Assembly: GCA_905221605.1 (NCBI GenBank)
Contig: CAJNDS010002179.1
Coordinates: 140,001 to 204,000, forward strand
Reading direction: 5' to 3'
DNA: 64,000 nucleotides
Source of the DNA: Symbiodinium natans
Taxonomy: Eukaryota; Sar; Dinophyceae; Suessiales; Symbiodiniaceae
Part shown: piece by piece, positions 21,215 through 31,966 of the stretch
Layout of the letters: every line of letters begins with the position of its first letter
Numbering within the stretch: the first letter of the stretch is position 1
Notes under the pieces: model-generated
Told to the model about the DNA's origin: nothing
The model's database searches: none
The model's input: only the letters and a program-made list of their open reading frames with translations
Position numbers and translations under genes: made by a program

Positions 21215-21680
21215 TGAATAGGGCAACGAAACGAAGGGCTTTCGGAGGCAAATTTCTGGCTCGGAAAGCAGTTGTGTGGTCTTCAGGCTCAACTGAAGAC
21301 CTCATTTCAACATAGAGCTCATAGCGTGGAGGGAGTACAGGGTCTGAGGGTTCAAAGGTTGGGTTTAGGGTTGAGGGAACGGCCTGTCTTTGCATGCTCA
21401 GGCCACACACTGGGTCAACTTGTCGTTGACGCACTTGTGGAAGACATTGACCTGGCGGGCGGCCGTCTGCTCAAGATTTGACAAACAACCTTGAGCCTTG
21501 ACTCAGGTTTAGGGTCTAGGGTTTAGGGCTTAGGGTTCAGGGTTTGGGGTTTAGGGTTTAGGGCTTAGACATATCCGGGCTGCTGAAAAAGGTCATGGGA
21601 GCCAGGACACATGTCACAGACGTGTTCGAGTTCAGCACAACGGGAGCAGCTTGCACTCGTAAATTGCAGGGAGCTGCGGT
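21215..21680 (-). CDS. orphan exon series, Cys-rich then helical
   Basis: Minus-strand blocks 21676-21565 (CSRCAELEHVCDMCPGSH, two CxxC pairs), 21484-21401 (QTAARQVNVFHKCVNDKL) and 21330-21215 (RYELYVEMRSSVEPEDH) are each open and separated by short degenerate telomere runs. The plus strand of the first block is also open. No family recognised. Confidence 0.35.
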
Positions 21681-22075
21681 TTAGGGTTTTAGGGTTTTAG
21701 GGTTTAAGGGCTTAGGGTTTAAGGGTTCAGGGTTAAGGGTTAAGGGTTTGAGGGTTTAAGGGCTAAGGGTTTAGTGTCTAGGATTTAGGGTTCTACGCAT
21801 CGTATGTGTCCGAGCAGCGCAAGTTCCGGCGTCTGAAGATTTGCAGGGGTCGGATTTGTCCTTGGCCCATGGCAGTCTTGGCAGTGCGGAAGCGTAGCTT
21901 AACACATTTAAGAACAGAAACCCTAAACCCTAAACCCTAAACCCTAAACCAAAGGATTTTTGCTTCTAATCTTACGAATCACTGGCTTGCGGTGCTCAAG
22001 TCCAGCATACTCGTGCTCTCGCACTTCGAGATGGCTGTTGTCTGTAGCCGATGAAGGTGTCCGATGTGGGAGGAA

Positions 22076-22210
22076 TCTAATATAGGGGCCTTAATAATTA
22101 GAACAGGGTGTTTTTTGATTCTTTTTTTTTTTTTTTTGGGGGGGGGGGGGGGTAGTATCATAGAATTAAAAGGGGCCAAAAGGGAATGCGATTCGTAACT
22201 ATTCCGACCC
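22076..22210. mobile_element. introner IE-14 with poly-T/poly-G core
   Basis: TAGGGGCCTTAATAATTAGA ... GGGAATGCGATTCGTAACTA. Confidence 0.62.
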
Positions 22211-22469
22211 CTTTACTAGATACAAGTATGTCTGGCCAGCAGGTTTCCAAGCACAGGGTCGGCCGACCAAACCAGAACGCGTGGGGAGGCTTAAGGGCGC
22301 GCGAGTCTGCTTCTTTGGGTTTAGCTTTTAGGGTTTATGGTTTTCTTACGGGACCTGCGTGCTGTGTATTTATACCTCTCGCCCCTGACCCTAAACCCTA
22401 AACATCCCTAAACCCTAAACCCTAAACATCCCTAAACCCTAGACCCATCCAGAAGCACCGGAACTCACA

Positions 22470-22985
22470 GCAAGCTCGGCCGGGTTTCAGTGGGGCACTT
22501 CTCGATCATCGTGCCAATGCATGCCTCCGCCAGAAGGGACAGCTACAAACAGGGCATGTTACAAAAACAGTAAGACTTATCTGACCACTCCACACTGCGG
22601 GCGATGAATTTGGGTATCTGCTCAAAGGAGGTTCCCCTTAATGTAAACAGAATACAATCCCTGTAATTATAGGGACATACATTAAATATTATCCCTCTAT
22701 CCACACCAAGAAAGCTACCCTAATTGTGGGGAACCCCTAGTTGTGGGGGTTCCCCCCCATATGCCAGCCCATGCCTGAATCTTCACGTTGGCACCGGCTG
22801 GGTCTAGGGTTTAGGGTTTGGGGTTTAGGGTTAAGGGTTTCGGGGTTGTGTTTCGACAGCGGGCCAGGAGAAGATAATGCAAACATGTTGAGGTGACATC
22901 GTGGAGATCATGGGCAGGTTCACGTAGGTTTCCGGAATTCCTTGCGACTCCAAGAAGCATGGGCCTAAACTCCTAATGCCTCGTT
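22470..22985 (-). CDS. HEAT/importin-like helical-repeat fragment
   Basis: Minus-strand exon 22985-22850 (SGNLREPAHDLHDVTSTCLH), short exon 22802-22766 (AGANVKIQAWAG), exon about 22625-22578 (QIPKFIARSVEW), exon 22545-22470 (LSLLAEACIGTMIEKCP) ending on a consensus GTGAGT donor. The amphipathic helix pattern resembles HEAT repeats of importin-beta-type proteins. A palindromic element lies at about 22628-22760 and a telomere-like run at 22803-22840. Upstream and downstream exons were not found. Confidence 0.45.
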
Positions 22986-23604
22986 TCCACTTGCCGCCGT
23001 GTCGTTGCTGGAAAGGCCCCGAACCCATTCAACTTACCCTAAATTCCTTCCCTAAACCCTAAACCCTAAACCCCTAAACCCTAAAACCCGAAGATGCTGT
23101 CGCTCCGTGCTTCATCGTGCTTCAGAGTGCATCGCCCTGCTTCGTCAACGTGCACCGGGATTTAAGGCTGCATTTGCTTTCTTGAAGCCTACGCCACCCG
23201 GGACCCTGAAAGCACGCGCCTCACAAACAAGTTTTAAACACCGGACCGAAAGTCTGTATGGAAGTTTTGGTCGAACTTCAGAAGCCATGAACCGCCACTC
23301 GCAATCTGTGGCGCCAACTTCGTGATAAGTTGGCGCGATTGGCTCCCGCACGCAAAACTCCGCGCACCCCAAACTCCGCGTTCAAAACTTCACGCACTCT
23401 AACTCTGCAAAACAACTGCCCAGGACCCTCACCCGTAGACTTATTTGGGACTCCAAGCCGGGCAAACGTGCGCCCTTTACATTCTTAAAGGAAACAACAT
23501 ACGGGTACCTCTCTACATTTGGGTCCCTTTTCGGGTCCCCGATATATGGCGGCACCCTTGCAGTAAGGACCCAACACATGACCGTAATTTAGAGAACTGC
23601 CCAG

Positions 23605-23735
23605 AAATTACAACTTCCCAAAGAGCCCAATACCCCTTAATTTAAGGAACATTCCTCAAAAAATATATAGGGATCCTTAATATGATTTAAGGCATATTCC
23701 TTAATTAAAACTTATTGGGCTCTCTGGGTTCTTGC
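23605..23735. mobile_element. introner IE-4
   Basis: Termini AAAGAGCCCAATACCCCTTA and TTATTGGGCTCTCTGGG. Confidence 0.7.
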
Positions 23736-24043
23736 CCAACTATTGTTGCTTTCCCCTGCCCTCCGCCTGCGCGGCACCGCGGTTCAAATCTTCTGAATCG
23801 GTCTCCAGGCCTGCTCCCAGGTAAGGCAGAGTCTAGGTGCTTATAGGGTTTAGGGTTTAGGGTTTATAGGAGTTTAGGGGGTGAGTTTTTAGGTGCTTAG
23901 GTGTTTAGGAGTTTAGGGGTTTATGGGTTAAGGGTGTGAATTTTTGTTGTCGCTCCCCATCTTTCAAAGTACAGGGAGCAGGGCTTCGAACAGCGTCTTC
24001 TTCTTCTATTGGGCCCGGCCAGGTCTACGTCTCAAACATCTTC

Positions 24044-24081
<38 letters not shown>

Positions 24082-25141
24082 GTGTCCCTCCCTCTAGTAT
24101 GTTGGGGTTTAGGACCATGCAACCCATGGGTTTAGGGCTTCTCGGGTTTCTGGGCTTCGGTCTAGGAGGTTGAGGGTGCTGGGATTGGGGCTTTTAGAAG
24201 GTTCGGGAGTTTCGGCTTTCTTCAGGCGCCAAACGCTTGAGGGCTTGGGAGGGTGGCCCATGTGAACGGCCCAGCAGAAAAACTGTAAGATTCAGGATCC
24301 TGAGCCAAGGAACCTTTGGGGTTCAGGGTTTAGGGCCAGGGTTTTTAAGTTTCTGGGTTTTGGGCTTCGCACTGACTGAAGCAGTCACCGCCCTTTCCTC
24401 AAAGTGCTGAGCCTGAGTTGCTTCACCCTTGTACCTCCCTAGGCCCCCCGCCCCTTTAAAAAACCAGCCGCCCTAAACCCTAGTTGCTGAGTTCCCTGGG
24501 TCAAACAAGGTTAAGCTTGCAAATATGGTAGGATTATATATATATATATATACCCCAATAGGCTAAAGTTTACCTACTCAGCTACTGCTCGGAGGTTCAT
24601 GGTACTTTTAACCCAATAATAACTGTACTTATAACCTACTTACAATCCCTTTAAGTGCCCTGATATGGTTATAAGAAAGGGTTACCTACTCAGCTACTAG
24701 GAAGCCCACGTCGTTTAGGCCGTCCCGGCCTTCGTCCAAGCCCGCAGCGATCTGGGCGTCTAGCTCAGACGCTTCCGCCAATCCTCGAGGGGGAGAAGGA
24801 TTTGCGTCCAGGGTTTTTTGCCAAGGGTTTGGGGTTAGGAGGGTTGCAGGTTGAGGATTTGCTTCATTTGGAGGCTGGGAAAGGCGTCAGATGAATGGTA
24901 CACCCTTGCAAATCTTCTTGGAGGCATGGAGGACTTTGCGGGGGCGTCGGTTTGGGAAGAGGAGGGTAGAGGAGAAAGGAGACCACGTGCTCAGGGGAGA
25001 TCACGTGCAGTCCTTGTTCAAGGTTGCTGTCGCTCCTCGGATAGCGGTGTGAGTCCAGGAAAAGGGCAGGTCGCACCGACACCTAGATACCTCACTGCAC
25101 TCTCAGCCATGTATTCACGAAATTGCACGCCCAACCATATG

Positions 25142-25248
25142 AAGTAGGGATATTTCTAGCATCCCCCAAACGAAGACTCAATATATGTGTATCTATACTC
25201 ACCAATATCGATAAGGAACCCTACACTCACCATAGCAGTAAGAAAAAT
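25142..25248. mobile_element. introner IE-13
   Basis: TATACTCACCAATATCGATA and CACTCACCATAGCAGTAAGA internal repeats. Confidence 0.55.
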
Positions 25249-25462
25249 CCTGTCTCATGTCATCATAGCTAAAAGACTTGGCTCGAGCTGCCGCATGACG
25301 AACATCGCTGCCGCAAAGTGAGCCCTAGCTATGGGGAATCATGGGACCACGAGGGGGTTCACGCTTGACAGCTTCTGAAGGTCGCAGGCGAGCTACTCCT
25401 CCGCGGTGGCATGAGAAGAGCTTTGCGACAGATTCGCCTGCCACCAAGATGCTGGCTGTTTA

Positions 25463-25637
25463 AGGTTTGGGGCTTAGGGCTTTAGGGCTTTAGGGCTTTA
25501 GGGCTTTCGGGCTTTCGGGCTTTCGGGCTTTCGGGTTTCGGGCTTTCGGGCTTTCGGGCTTTAGGGCTTTAGGGCTTTCGGGCTTTAGGGCTTTAGGGCT
25601 TTCGGGCTTTAGGGCTTTCGGGCTTTAGGGCTTTAGG
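25463..25637 (+). repeat. 8-base (TTTAGGGC/TTTCGGGC)n array
   Basis: About 21 units in which A and C alternate at one position. Confidence 0.9.
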
Positions 25638-25914
25638 TTCCAAGCCCGAGCCCTTTAACCCCGTTAAACCTCTACCCCCCACCTGAACCCTAAACCCTTG
25701 TAACCTCTCAACTTAACCCTAAACCCCAACCTCTGAACACTTATAAACCAGAAGTGTGCAAGACCCCCCCTAAACCCCAACCCTTTTTTCTAAACCCTAA
25801 ACCCTAAACCCCACCTGGGAACCACCGCTGAGGGTCGATGCGGTGGTATCTGATACCAGCACGGCCGCAGTAGCATTGGAGCTCTCGACAGTGCCTCGTG
25901 TTCGAGACCGTATG

Positions 25915-25997
25915 TGGAGGTTTCCGCAATTAGGGAAGGGAATCCTACTGTTTTGGGGGACTATATTCGGGGCCCTCATTTTCGTAAACCCCCACAG
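25915..25997. mobile_element. introner IE-7
   Basis: GGTTTCCGCAATTAGGG ... TTTTCGTAAACCCCC. Confidence 0.65.
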
Positions 25998-26407
25998 ATT
26001 GCAGTACTCTTAAAGGGTTTAGGTTGGGGTTCAGAGCTTTTTTTGAGCTATATACTCATATACTGTAGAGCCACACCCCTGCTCACAAGCAGCAAGCGAG
26101 GAATTAACGGCGAAAAACCCCTAAACCCTGAATCTCCAATGCACTCTGGAGACGGCCGCCCCCCTCCGAGATCTTGAGCGCCTCTGTGTCTGTACCATCG
26201 CCAGGGTCCTCATGCTCACAAGGAATCTGAGGCTTGCGGGAACCTGGATGTTGGGGGGGTTTGGTATTGAGGGTTTGGGGCTTAGTGTTGCCCCCTAAAC
26301 CCTAACCCTAAACCCTAAACGGTTGGGTTCTGTTGCGGGCTGTGCGGCTGTACAAAAGAGTCAGACCAGTAAGTAGGCCGGCTCAAAGCGGCTCATCACT
26401 TTCGAAA

Positions 26408-26524
26408 CACATACCCGAAGAGCCCAATACTCCCTGAAGCAAGGAATCTACCCTAAATCATGTTAAGGCTCCCTGAAATAGTTTAAGGTCCATTCCTTAA
26501 TGAAAGGGTATTGGGCTCTCTCTG
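26408..26524. mobile_element. introner IE-4
   Basis: Termini GAAGAGCCCAATACTCCCT and GGGTATTGGGCTCTC. Confidence 0.7.
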
Positions 26525-27986
26525 TGTCAACAGTGCCAGGCTTGAGGAAGCGTGTGAAATCACTACTAGATTTGAGAAAACATGTTTCCTACTACTCTGC
26601 TTCTTACAATGGAAAGAAAATTTGTCGCCCCATATTCTATACTACCCTTAGAACCTGAATAAAAATAAGGTTTTTACTATTCTTGCCTTCTACATGACTA
26701 AAGATACACATAATTCTCCAGGGGGCTATAGTATTTATCAATGGTCCCAATGGGCCCAGCATGTCCTCACTCTCCGTAGAAGCGGAATCCTCGGACTTCG
26801 TGTCCTCAGATCTCTGTTGTCCGTCTGCGTCGTCTGAATCGTCGAGGCCGGTGGATTGCGCTTTCTCCTCTTTCGGCAAGCACCCAAAGAGCCCAACAGC
26901 CCTGTAAAAATAAAGGTTAGACATCAAAACACATTCAGCTTCCCCATATTTTTTAAGGTATATTCCCTGACCACGGGGATTTTTGGCTCTCTGGAACTTC
27001 TTCGTATTTATTCGTTGCTGCCTAAGGCTGCTAAGGGGGGGGGGGGAGCGGGCCAGCTGAATATTGTATAACTCCCAAACCCAAAACCCCAAACCCCAAA
27101 CCCGAAACCCTAAACCCCAAACCCGAAACCCTATCCCTAAACCCTAAACCCTTTTTGAACCTGGGCTCTGAAGTACCCAGAACCCAAAACCCTAAACCTT
27201 AACCCTCTAAACCCTAACAGTGCAACGATCCAACCTTCTGCTTGCGTAAGCAAGCGTCTGCTGCAGACGACTCGGCCTCCTCCGAGGACTCCTTGCTGCC
27301 TTCCTTGGACTCCTCCTCCGATGCCTCCTGCGGGGCCTCCTTCCTCAGTTGCTAGGGTTTAGGGTTTAGGGTTTTGGGTTTAGGGTTTGTGGTTTAGGGT
27401 TTAGGGTTTAGGGGCTTAGGTGCAGACTTTCAGTTCTATCAGGGGATTCTATGGTATCCCAAAAAAAAAGCGTCCAAAAGTGGACAGATTCAGCTCGAAG
27501 TTGCTCTTCATCTGGGGTCTCAATGGACTCCTCCTTGTCTTCCTCCTCATCCTTGTCTTCCTCAGGGGCTGAATACGCTAGCCCAAAAAAAGGCAAACCT
27601 TTTATTTGCAGTCGGATTGTCTTTAAACAAAAAATGTTAGAGTTTAACTACCCAGCCCCTAAGCTTCCTCCGCGTTCGAGTCCGGGTCGGTTGCGGGTTC
27701 CGCTCGCATTAAGGAGGCGGGCTTTGCGGCCTTCTTCTTCACTGGGCCCTTCCTTAGTTGTTTCAGAAACCTAGGGCCACTCACGGTTAACCTTTATAGG
27801 GATTGTACTACTCCCAAGAAAATTAAACATGTTATCCACTCTACTACTGAGCTTCCTCTTCTGGGTGGCGCCCTCATGGGCCTCAATGGCCTTGGCCTTG
27901 ACATCGGTGATCTTGGCTTCTGCATGCTTTGCCTTCTTCTGGTGGTGGGTCGCCGGCTTCACCAGATCTACGGCTGCCTGGCGCAC
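26525..27986 (-). CDS. acidic/basic low-complexity protein (nucleolar or chromatin-like), partial
   Basis: Exon-like blocks on the minus strand: 27985-27851 (Lys/Ala/His-rich, AEAKITDVKAKAIEAHEG), 27770-27661 (RKGPVKKKAAKPASLM), about 27590-27480 (EEDKDEEEDKEESIETPDEE), 27350-27237 (EASEEESKEGSKESSEEAE), 26880-26745 (TKSEDSASTESED) and possibly 26605-26525. Alternating Lys-rich and Glu/Ser-rich blocks resemble nucleolar or histone-tail-like proteins. No domain is recognised. Introns are IE-6 copies (27784-27850, 27595-27660), telomere arrays (27355-27415 and 27058-27150), IE-4 (26882-26996) and IE-12 (26638-26738). Both ends of the gene are unclear. The plus strand is also partly open (Ser-rich), so strand is inferred from the Lys/Glu composition. 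Confidence 0.5.
26638..26738 (-). mobile_element. introner IE-12
   Basis: CTACCCTTAGAACCTGAATA ... CAGGGGGCTATAG in the acidic gene. Confidence 0.62.
26882..26996 (-). mobile_element. introner IE-4 (acidic-protein gene)
   Basis: Termini CAAAGAGCCCAACAGCCC and GGCTCTCTGG; interrupts the acidic gene. Confidence 0.65.
27784..27850 (-). mobile_element. introner IE-6, short
   Basis: GGTTAACCTTTATAGGGATT ... TTATCCACTCTACTACTGAG; separates two Lys-rich exons. Confidence 0.65.
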
Positions 27987-28091
27987 GCTTCGGGTTCAGG
28001 GCTCATAGGGTTTAGGGGTTAGGGCATCAGTCGCACGAGAAGGATGACAAAGGTTGACTGCGCACACGTGGCATAGGGCTACTTCTTAGCT

Positions 28092-28634
28092 GTGAGCAGG
28101 GCTGAACCCATGACGGCTGTTTGCCAAACAAAGTCCAAATGTGTGCTGCATGGTTTGGTGGCTGCCGATCTAGAACACCTTCAGACTTACTTGCAGGGCT
28201 CAAAATGTCGTGTCTTGACATTCGCTGACACAGGTTTCTCTCTCTCCAGAGTCCTAACCCTAAACCCTAAACCCTAAACCAGCACGCCCCGGCCTGAGCA
28301 TCCACCACGGCCTCTTGGCGCTGGTTGCGATGCGTCTCCTGCGCCGGCGGTGCCGACACCAGCTCAGTTACTTAGGGCACACTCTTCCGTTTCAATCACT
28401 AGACGCCATATAATGGGGGGGGGTTTCCGAAATTACTGGGGGTACCTTATTAGGGTCTTAGTATAAAGGAATCCTACTACTTGGGGTCCATATTAGGGTC
28501 CTTTTTTTCGTAAACCCCCCATATGGACTGAGGTGGTTTTGCAAGGCGGCTCCGTGCTGATGACTGCTGAGACGATCCACAGAGTCTGCAGCACCGCTAA
28601 CCTCAGAGAGGAAAACGGAGCCCCGGCAGAACGT
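28092..28634 (+). CDS. orphan exon series around an IE-7 introner
   Basis: Plus-strand open blocks 28092-28250 (LVAADLEHLQTYLQGSKC), 28282-28395 (LLALVAMRLLRRRCRHQL) and 28524-28634 (MTAETIHRVCSTANLREE) are separated by a short telomere run and an IE-7 introner. The last block ends at a GTTTAGGG. The minus strand of the last block is also open, so strand is provisional. Confidence 0.33.
28414..28522. mobile_element. introner IE-7, full
   Basis: GGGGGTTTCCGAAATTACTG ... TTTTTTCGTAAACCCCCC. Confidence 0.72.
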
Positions 28635-28938
28635 TTAGGGTTTAGGATTTAGGGCTAAGGGTTAAGGGTTAAGGGTTCAGGGCTTAGGGTTTAGGTCCGA
28701 TATATCCCAAGAACCAATAAAGCCTGGATGAACATGCTTGTAAATTGGGTGATCTTACTTGAGCTCACACATGGTACCCAACCTGTGTGAACAAGTTTCG
28801 TGGGCAGGTCTTGCAGTTTTGGTTGCAAGCGAAAGTAGGAGCAACCAGTTGCAGGATTCCCACCCACCAAAATTTAAAAAAAAAACCATAGCGTCCGACA
28901 GGATCTAGGTCCCTGCTCTCACAGACGATTGATGGCAT

Positions 28939-29025
28939 GTGGGATGTCCCCCTATGCTAATCCCTACGAAGGACTGTTAGTAGTTATAAGGGGACCATCC
29001 AACCCTAAACCCTAAACCCTCAACG
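28939..29025. mobile_element. introner IE-2 with telomere insert
   Basis: Shortened IE-2; CCCTAAACCCTAAACCCT sits at its 3' end before the final TCCCAAG. Confidence 0.6.
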
Positions 29026-29033
29026 CTCCCAAG

Positions 29034-29205
29034 ATGGCCTGCTTACCTCTTTGAAGCACAACGTTGGGTGAACTGGCCATGTCCTATGTCCACTCAGTGG
29101 CAAGCTGGCGAGCCAAGCAGCCACATGGATGGCCTGATGAGCACCATTTGTTCGGTGCACCAGGTTTCACCTTGGTTCCAGGCGCCTTTTGGGAAACAGA
29201 GTAGA
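29034..29205 (+). CDS. orphan exon
   Basis: Fifty-seven open codons (including YLFEAQRWVNWPCPMSTQ) lying between an IE-2 copy and an IE-16 copy. The minus strand is interrupted by stops, so plus is favoured. Family unknown. Confidence 0.35.
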
Positions 29206-29214
29206 CTATGGGGT

Positions 29215-29345
29215 TCGAGAGGGAGGGGGGTTCAAGGGGGGTCTGTAGGGTATGTAACCCAACGTTCCCTAATGCTCCCTACTACTCCCTAAGCTTCCCT
29301 AAGGTTCCCTAGCTACCTGCCCCCTATGAACCCCGTCCCCTTAAG
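29215..29345. mobile_element. introner IE-16
   Basis: GAGGGAGGGGGGTTCAAGGG ... CCCCTATGAACCCCGTCCCC. Confidence 0.58.
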
Positions 29346-29530
29346 AACCCTAAAAGTATATGAGCTTAGAAGTAATCATGCACACGAGCATTGCACAAGA
29401 CCAAAGGTTCACAACCACATGCGCCCCAAAGAAAGTTCTGAAGGACACCGGAGTCGCTCTGAGATGATGCAAGCAACTGTGAAGCTATGACCTGAAAAAA
29501 CTCGGAGCCAGAACGGGCCAACGGACGGTA

Positions 29531-29857
29531 AGGTTTAGGGTTTAGGGTTTAGGGTTTAGGGTTTAGGGTTTAGGGTTTAGGGTTTAGGGTTTAGGGTTTA
29601 GGGTTTAGGGTTTAGGGTTTAGGGTTTAGGGTTTAGGGTTTAGGTTTAGGGTTTTAGGGGGTTTAGGGTTAGGGTTTAGGGTTTAGGTTTAGGGTTTAGG
29701 GTTTAGGGTTTAGGGTTTAGGGTTAGGGTTTAGGGTTTAGTTTAGGGGGGTTTAGGGTTTAGTGTATAGGGTTTAGGGTTTAGGGTTTAGGGTTTAGGGT
29801 TTAGGGTTTAGGGTTTAGGGTTTAGGGTTTAGGGTTTAGGGTTTAGGGTTTAGGGTT
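29531..29857 (+). repeat. longest TTTAGGG array
   Basis: About 46 units with a few single-base slips; followed at 29936-29985 by a CCCTAAA array. Confidence 0.95.
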
Positions 29858-29986
29858 GAGCCAGCACTGAACAACAGCAAGATCATGCCCATGCCACCTG
29901 TTCACTCATGGGTTCCCCTTTTTTACTAAACCGTAAACCCTAAACCCTAAACCCTAAACCCTAAACCCTAAACCCTAAACCCCTAA

Positions 29987-30102
29987 GTTCCCCCAGAATT
30001 AATGCTATTTGGGAATAGTTAAGCCGGGTTAAGCCGAATTCAGGCTATTTATAAGGGGGGAAGCTAGAGGGGGTAGTATAGAGGCGGGTAGTAGGGGAGC
30101 CC
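29987..30102. mobile_element. introner IE-18
   Basis: GTTCCCCCAGAATTAATGCT ... TAGTAGGGGAGCCC. Confidence 0.55.
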
Positions 30103-30184
30103 ATGATTCACCTGCACCCGAAGAAGCCGCAGGGAAGGCCTTACACAGAGCACCTCGAATGGTGTTTCTAGGGCATCTTACCTA

Positions 30185-30292
30185 CTAATTGCTTAAGAAC
30201 CCCCAAAAAGTAACATATATTCTTCCTTATAAGGGTCAACATTACAGGGATTGTTGCTTTTTCTTCTTTTTGGGGCTCTTAAGCAATTCGTA
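30185..30292. mobile_element. introner IE-5, full
   Basis: AATTGCTTAAGAACCCCCAA and TTGGGGCTCTTAAGCAATT-like termini. Confidence 0.7.
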
Positions 30293-30716
30293 GTGACGGG
30301 GTACTTGGGGGGTGTAGGCAGACCCTCCAGGTTGAGGAGTGCAAGGAGCACCGCTTGGTTCACGGCAGCGGGCTGAGGAAGATACTTGTGCAGTTTCTGG
30401 CCAACGCAAACTGCAGGAGATTAGGGTTTAGGGTTTAGGGTTGCTGAAGAAAGGCATGCGAGATCGTGCGGGCACGGTCCGGCCCTCCTTCACCTAGCGC
30501 AAGGGCAATCAGAGGGGCGGCCGCTGCCGTAGCTCGACTCCAACAGCTTCTGCCCATGTCTGGCTACTCAGTGGGGTTTAGGGTTTGGTGTGTGTTTTCC
30601 GGTCGCTTTTCATAGAGCACCTCCTTGGGTGAAACAGGCACGATGGGAAGGAGCTCTTTGAGTCAACTGCAGTTTCCGGCATGGGCCCTACATGCTTGGC
30701 TTAGGACGGGGTGAGG

Positions 30717-30833
30717 ATACCCCCAGACCCAATACCCCTAAGTAAGGCGAACATCATACTAAGTTTAGGGTTTAGGGTTTAGGGTTCAGGGTTTAGGGTT
30801 TAGGGGGGTATTGGGGGATCTTTGAGTCTTTGA
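30717..30833. mobile_element. introner IE-4 with telomere core
   Basis: GACCCAATACCCCTAAGTAAG, then about six TTTAGGG-type units, then GGGGTATTGGGGGATC. Confidence 0.68.
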
Positions 30834-31023
30834 GGCTCAAGGGCTACGATGCAGCGGCACCAGGCAGGCCGGAAACAAGGTTGAGCTGCTGATCACTCTA
30901 TGAGTGAACTAGGCTCCAACCCGTGTCAAAGACACCTTTGGCCTTAAAGAGCACCCTAAACCCTAAACCCTAAATTCTAAACCCTAAACCCTGAACCCTG
31001 AACCCTGAACCCTATTCCCAAAC

Positions 31024-31212
31024 CCCAGTCAAATCTCCTAAGTCTTCTCTGGCCGCTCAGAGCGTGCGGCTTATTGCCTTGCACACGCCTGGGCAGGAGA
31101 CTCTCGATCGGGCCCTAAACCCGAAACCCTAAACCCTTACAAGGCAAAGGACGAGTGCCAGCACAAGGCATGCAAACTGAAGTTCGAATCCTTCATCCCG
31201 TTTGCACATCCC
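31024..31212 (-). CDS. orphan membrane exon pair with a 26-base telomeric intron
   Basis: Minus-strand exon 31212-31141 (hydrophobic FACLVLALVLCL) is followed by GTAAGG. The next exon 31114-31024 (PIESLLPRRVQGNKP) follows TTTAG. The intervening 26 bases (31140-31115) are telomere repeat, GT to AG, phase 0 on both sides. The plus strand is also open here with a 32-base GC-AG alternative (31112-31143), so strand is uncertain. No family recognised. Confidence 0.4.
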
Positions 31213-31368
31213 GAAACCCTAAACCCTAAGCCTAAACCCTAAACCCTAAACTAAACCCTGAACCCTGAACCCTGAACCCTGAACCCTTTCGGTTTTAGGG
31301 GTTAGGGTTTAGGGAACCCTCCCTTCCGAAAGAAGCGGATCCTGCCCAACCAACGAGAGGAGGCCATG

Positions 31369-31470
31369 TAGGGTATATATTTCTTGTACCCTCAAAAGGA
31401 CACCAGGTATATACACTCACCAATATTAAAAAAAGAACCTTGTATACACTCACCAAAAACAGAAGTATAA
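31369..31470. mobile_element. introner IE-13
   Basis: TATACACTCACCAATATTAA and TACACTCACCAAAAACAGAA; second copy of the 25.1 kb element. Confidence 0.58.
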
Positions 31471-31611
31471 ACCCTGCTTCAATGACGTAGACTTGCGCCG
31501 CACGCGCAATGAAGAGGCCTCGATGCCGGGGTCCATGCCTTAGTGGGACTTGCTGATGGCCGCATGGATCTGGGAGGGTGTTCACCCTAAGCCCTAAGCC
31601 CTAAACCCTAA

Positions 31612-31749
31612 ACCCTAGGGGGGCTGCATATCAGCAGTAGCTAAGGGAACTTGCAAAGCCACCTAAAGAGGAGCTCGCCAACCCTAGGGGGGCTGCATAT
31701 CAGCAGTAGCTAAGGGAACTTGCAAAGCCACCTAAAGAGGAGCTCGCCG
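31612..31749 (+). repeat. tandem duplication, two 69-base units
   Basis: Units 31612-31680 and 31681-31749, identical apart from the final base. Confidence 0.95.
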
Positions 31750-31856
31750 GTCCTTGTGGTAAACTCAACGGTTTAGGGTTTAGGGTTTAGGGTTTAGGGG
31801 GTCAAAATTTGGGTCTCGAGAATCGTAAATCCCCAACGACTTGTGCTATGGGTACC

Positions 31857-31966
31857 CAAAGAGCCCAATACCCTTTAAACACGGAAGATGCCATAAGCCA
31901 TACTAGGAATCCCTATGTATGATTTAAGGTATATTCCTGAATTAAGGGTTCTGGGCTCTCTGGGTA
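31857..31966. mobile_element. introner IE-4
   Basis: Termini AAAGAGCCCAATACCCTTTA and GGGCTCTCTGGG. Confidence 0.7.

Larger units (their letters stand above)
23030..26400. other. Mixed stretch, no confident gene
   Basis: 23100-23420 is a unique region with overlapping ORFs on both strands and short internal repeats. 23605-23735 is IE-4, 24047-24077 a CT microsatellite, 24520-24700 an IE-6/IE-3 composite, 25142-25248 IE-13, 25463-25637 an 8-base TTTCGGGC/TTTAGGGC array, 25915-25997 IE-7. Candidate exons: minus 23821-23744, 24453-24368, 24812-24706 (ASELDAQIAAGLDEGRDG); plus 25818-25917 and 26136-26252 (DLERLCVCTIARVLMLTR). Confidence 0.35.

Noticed and set aside
29531-29857. True chromosome end
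   Set aside because: Unique sequence, introners and genes continue on both sides and arrays occur in both orientations throughout.
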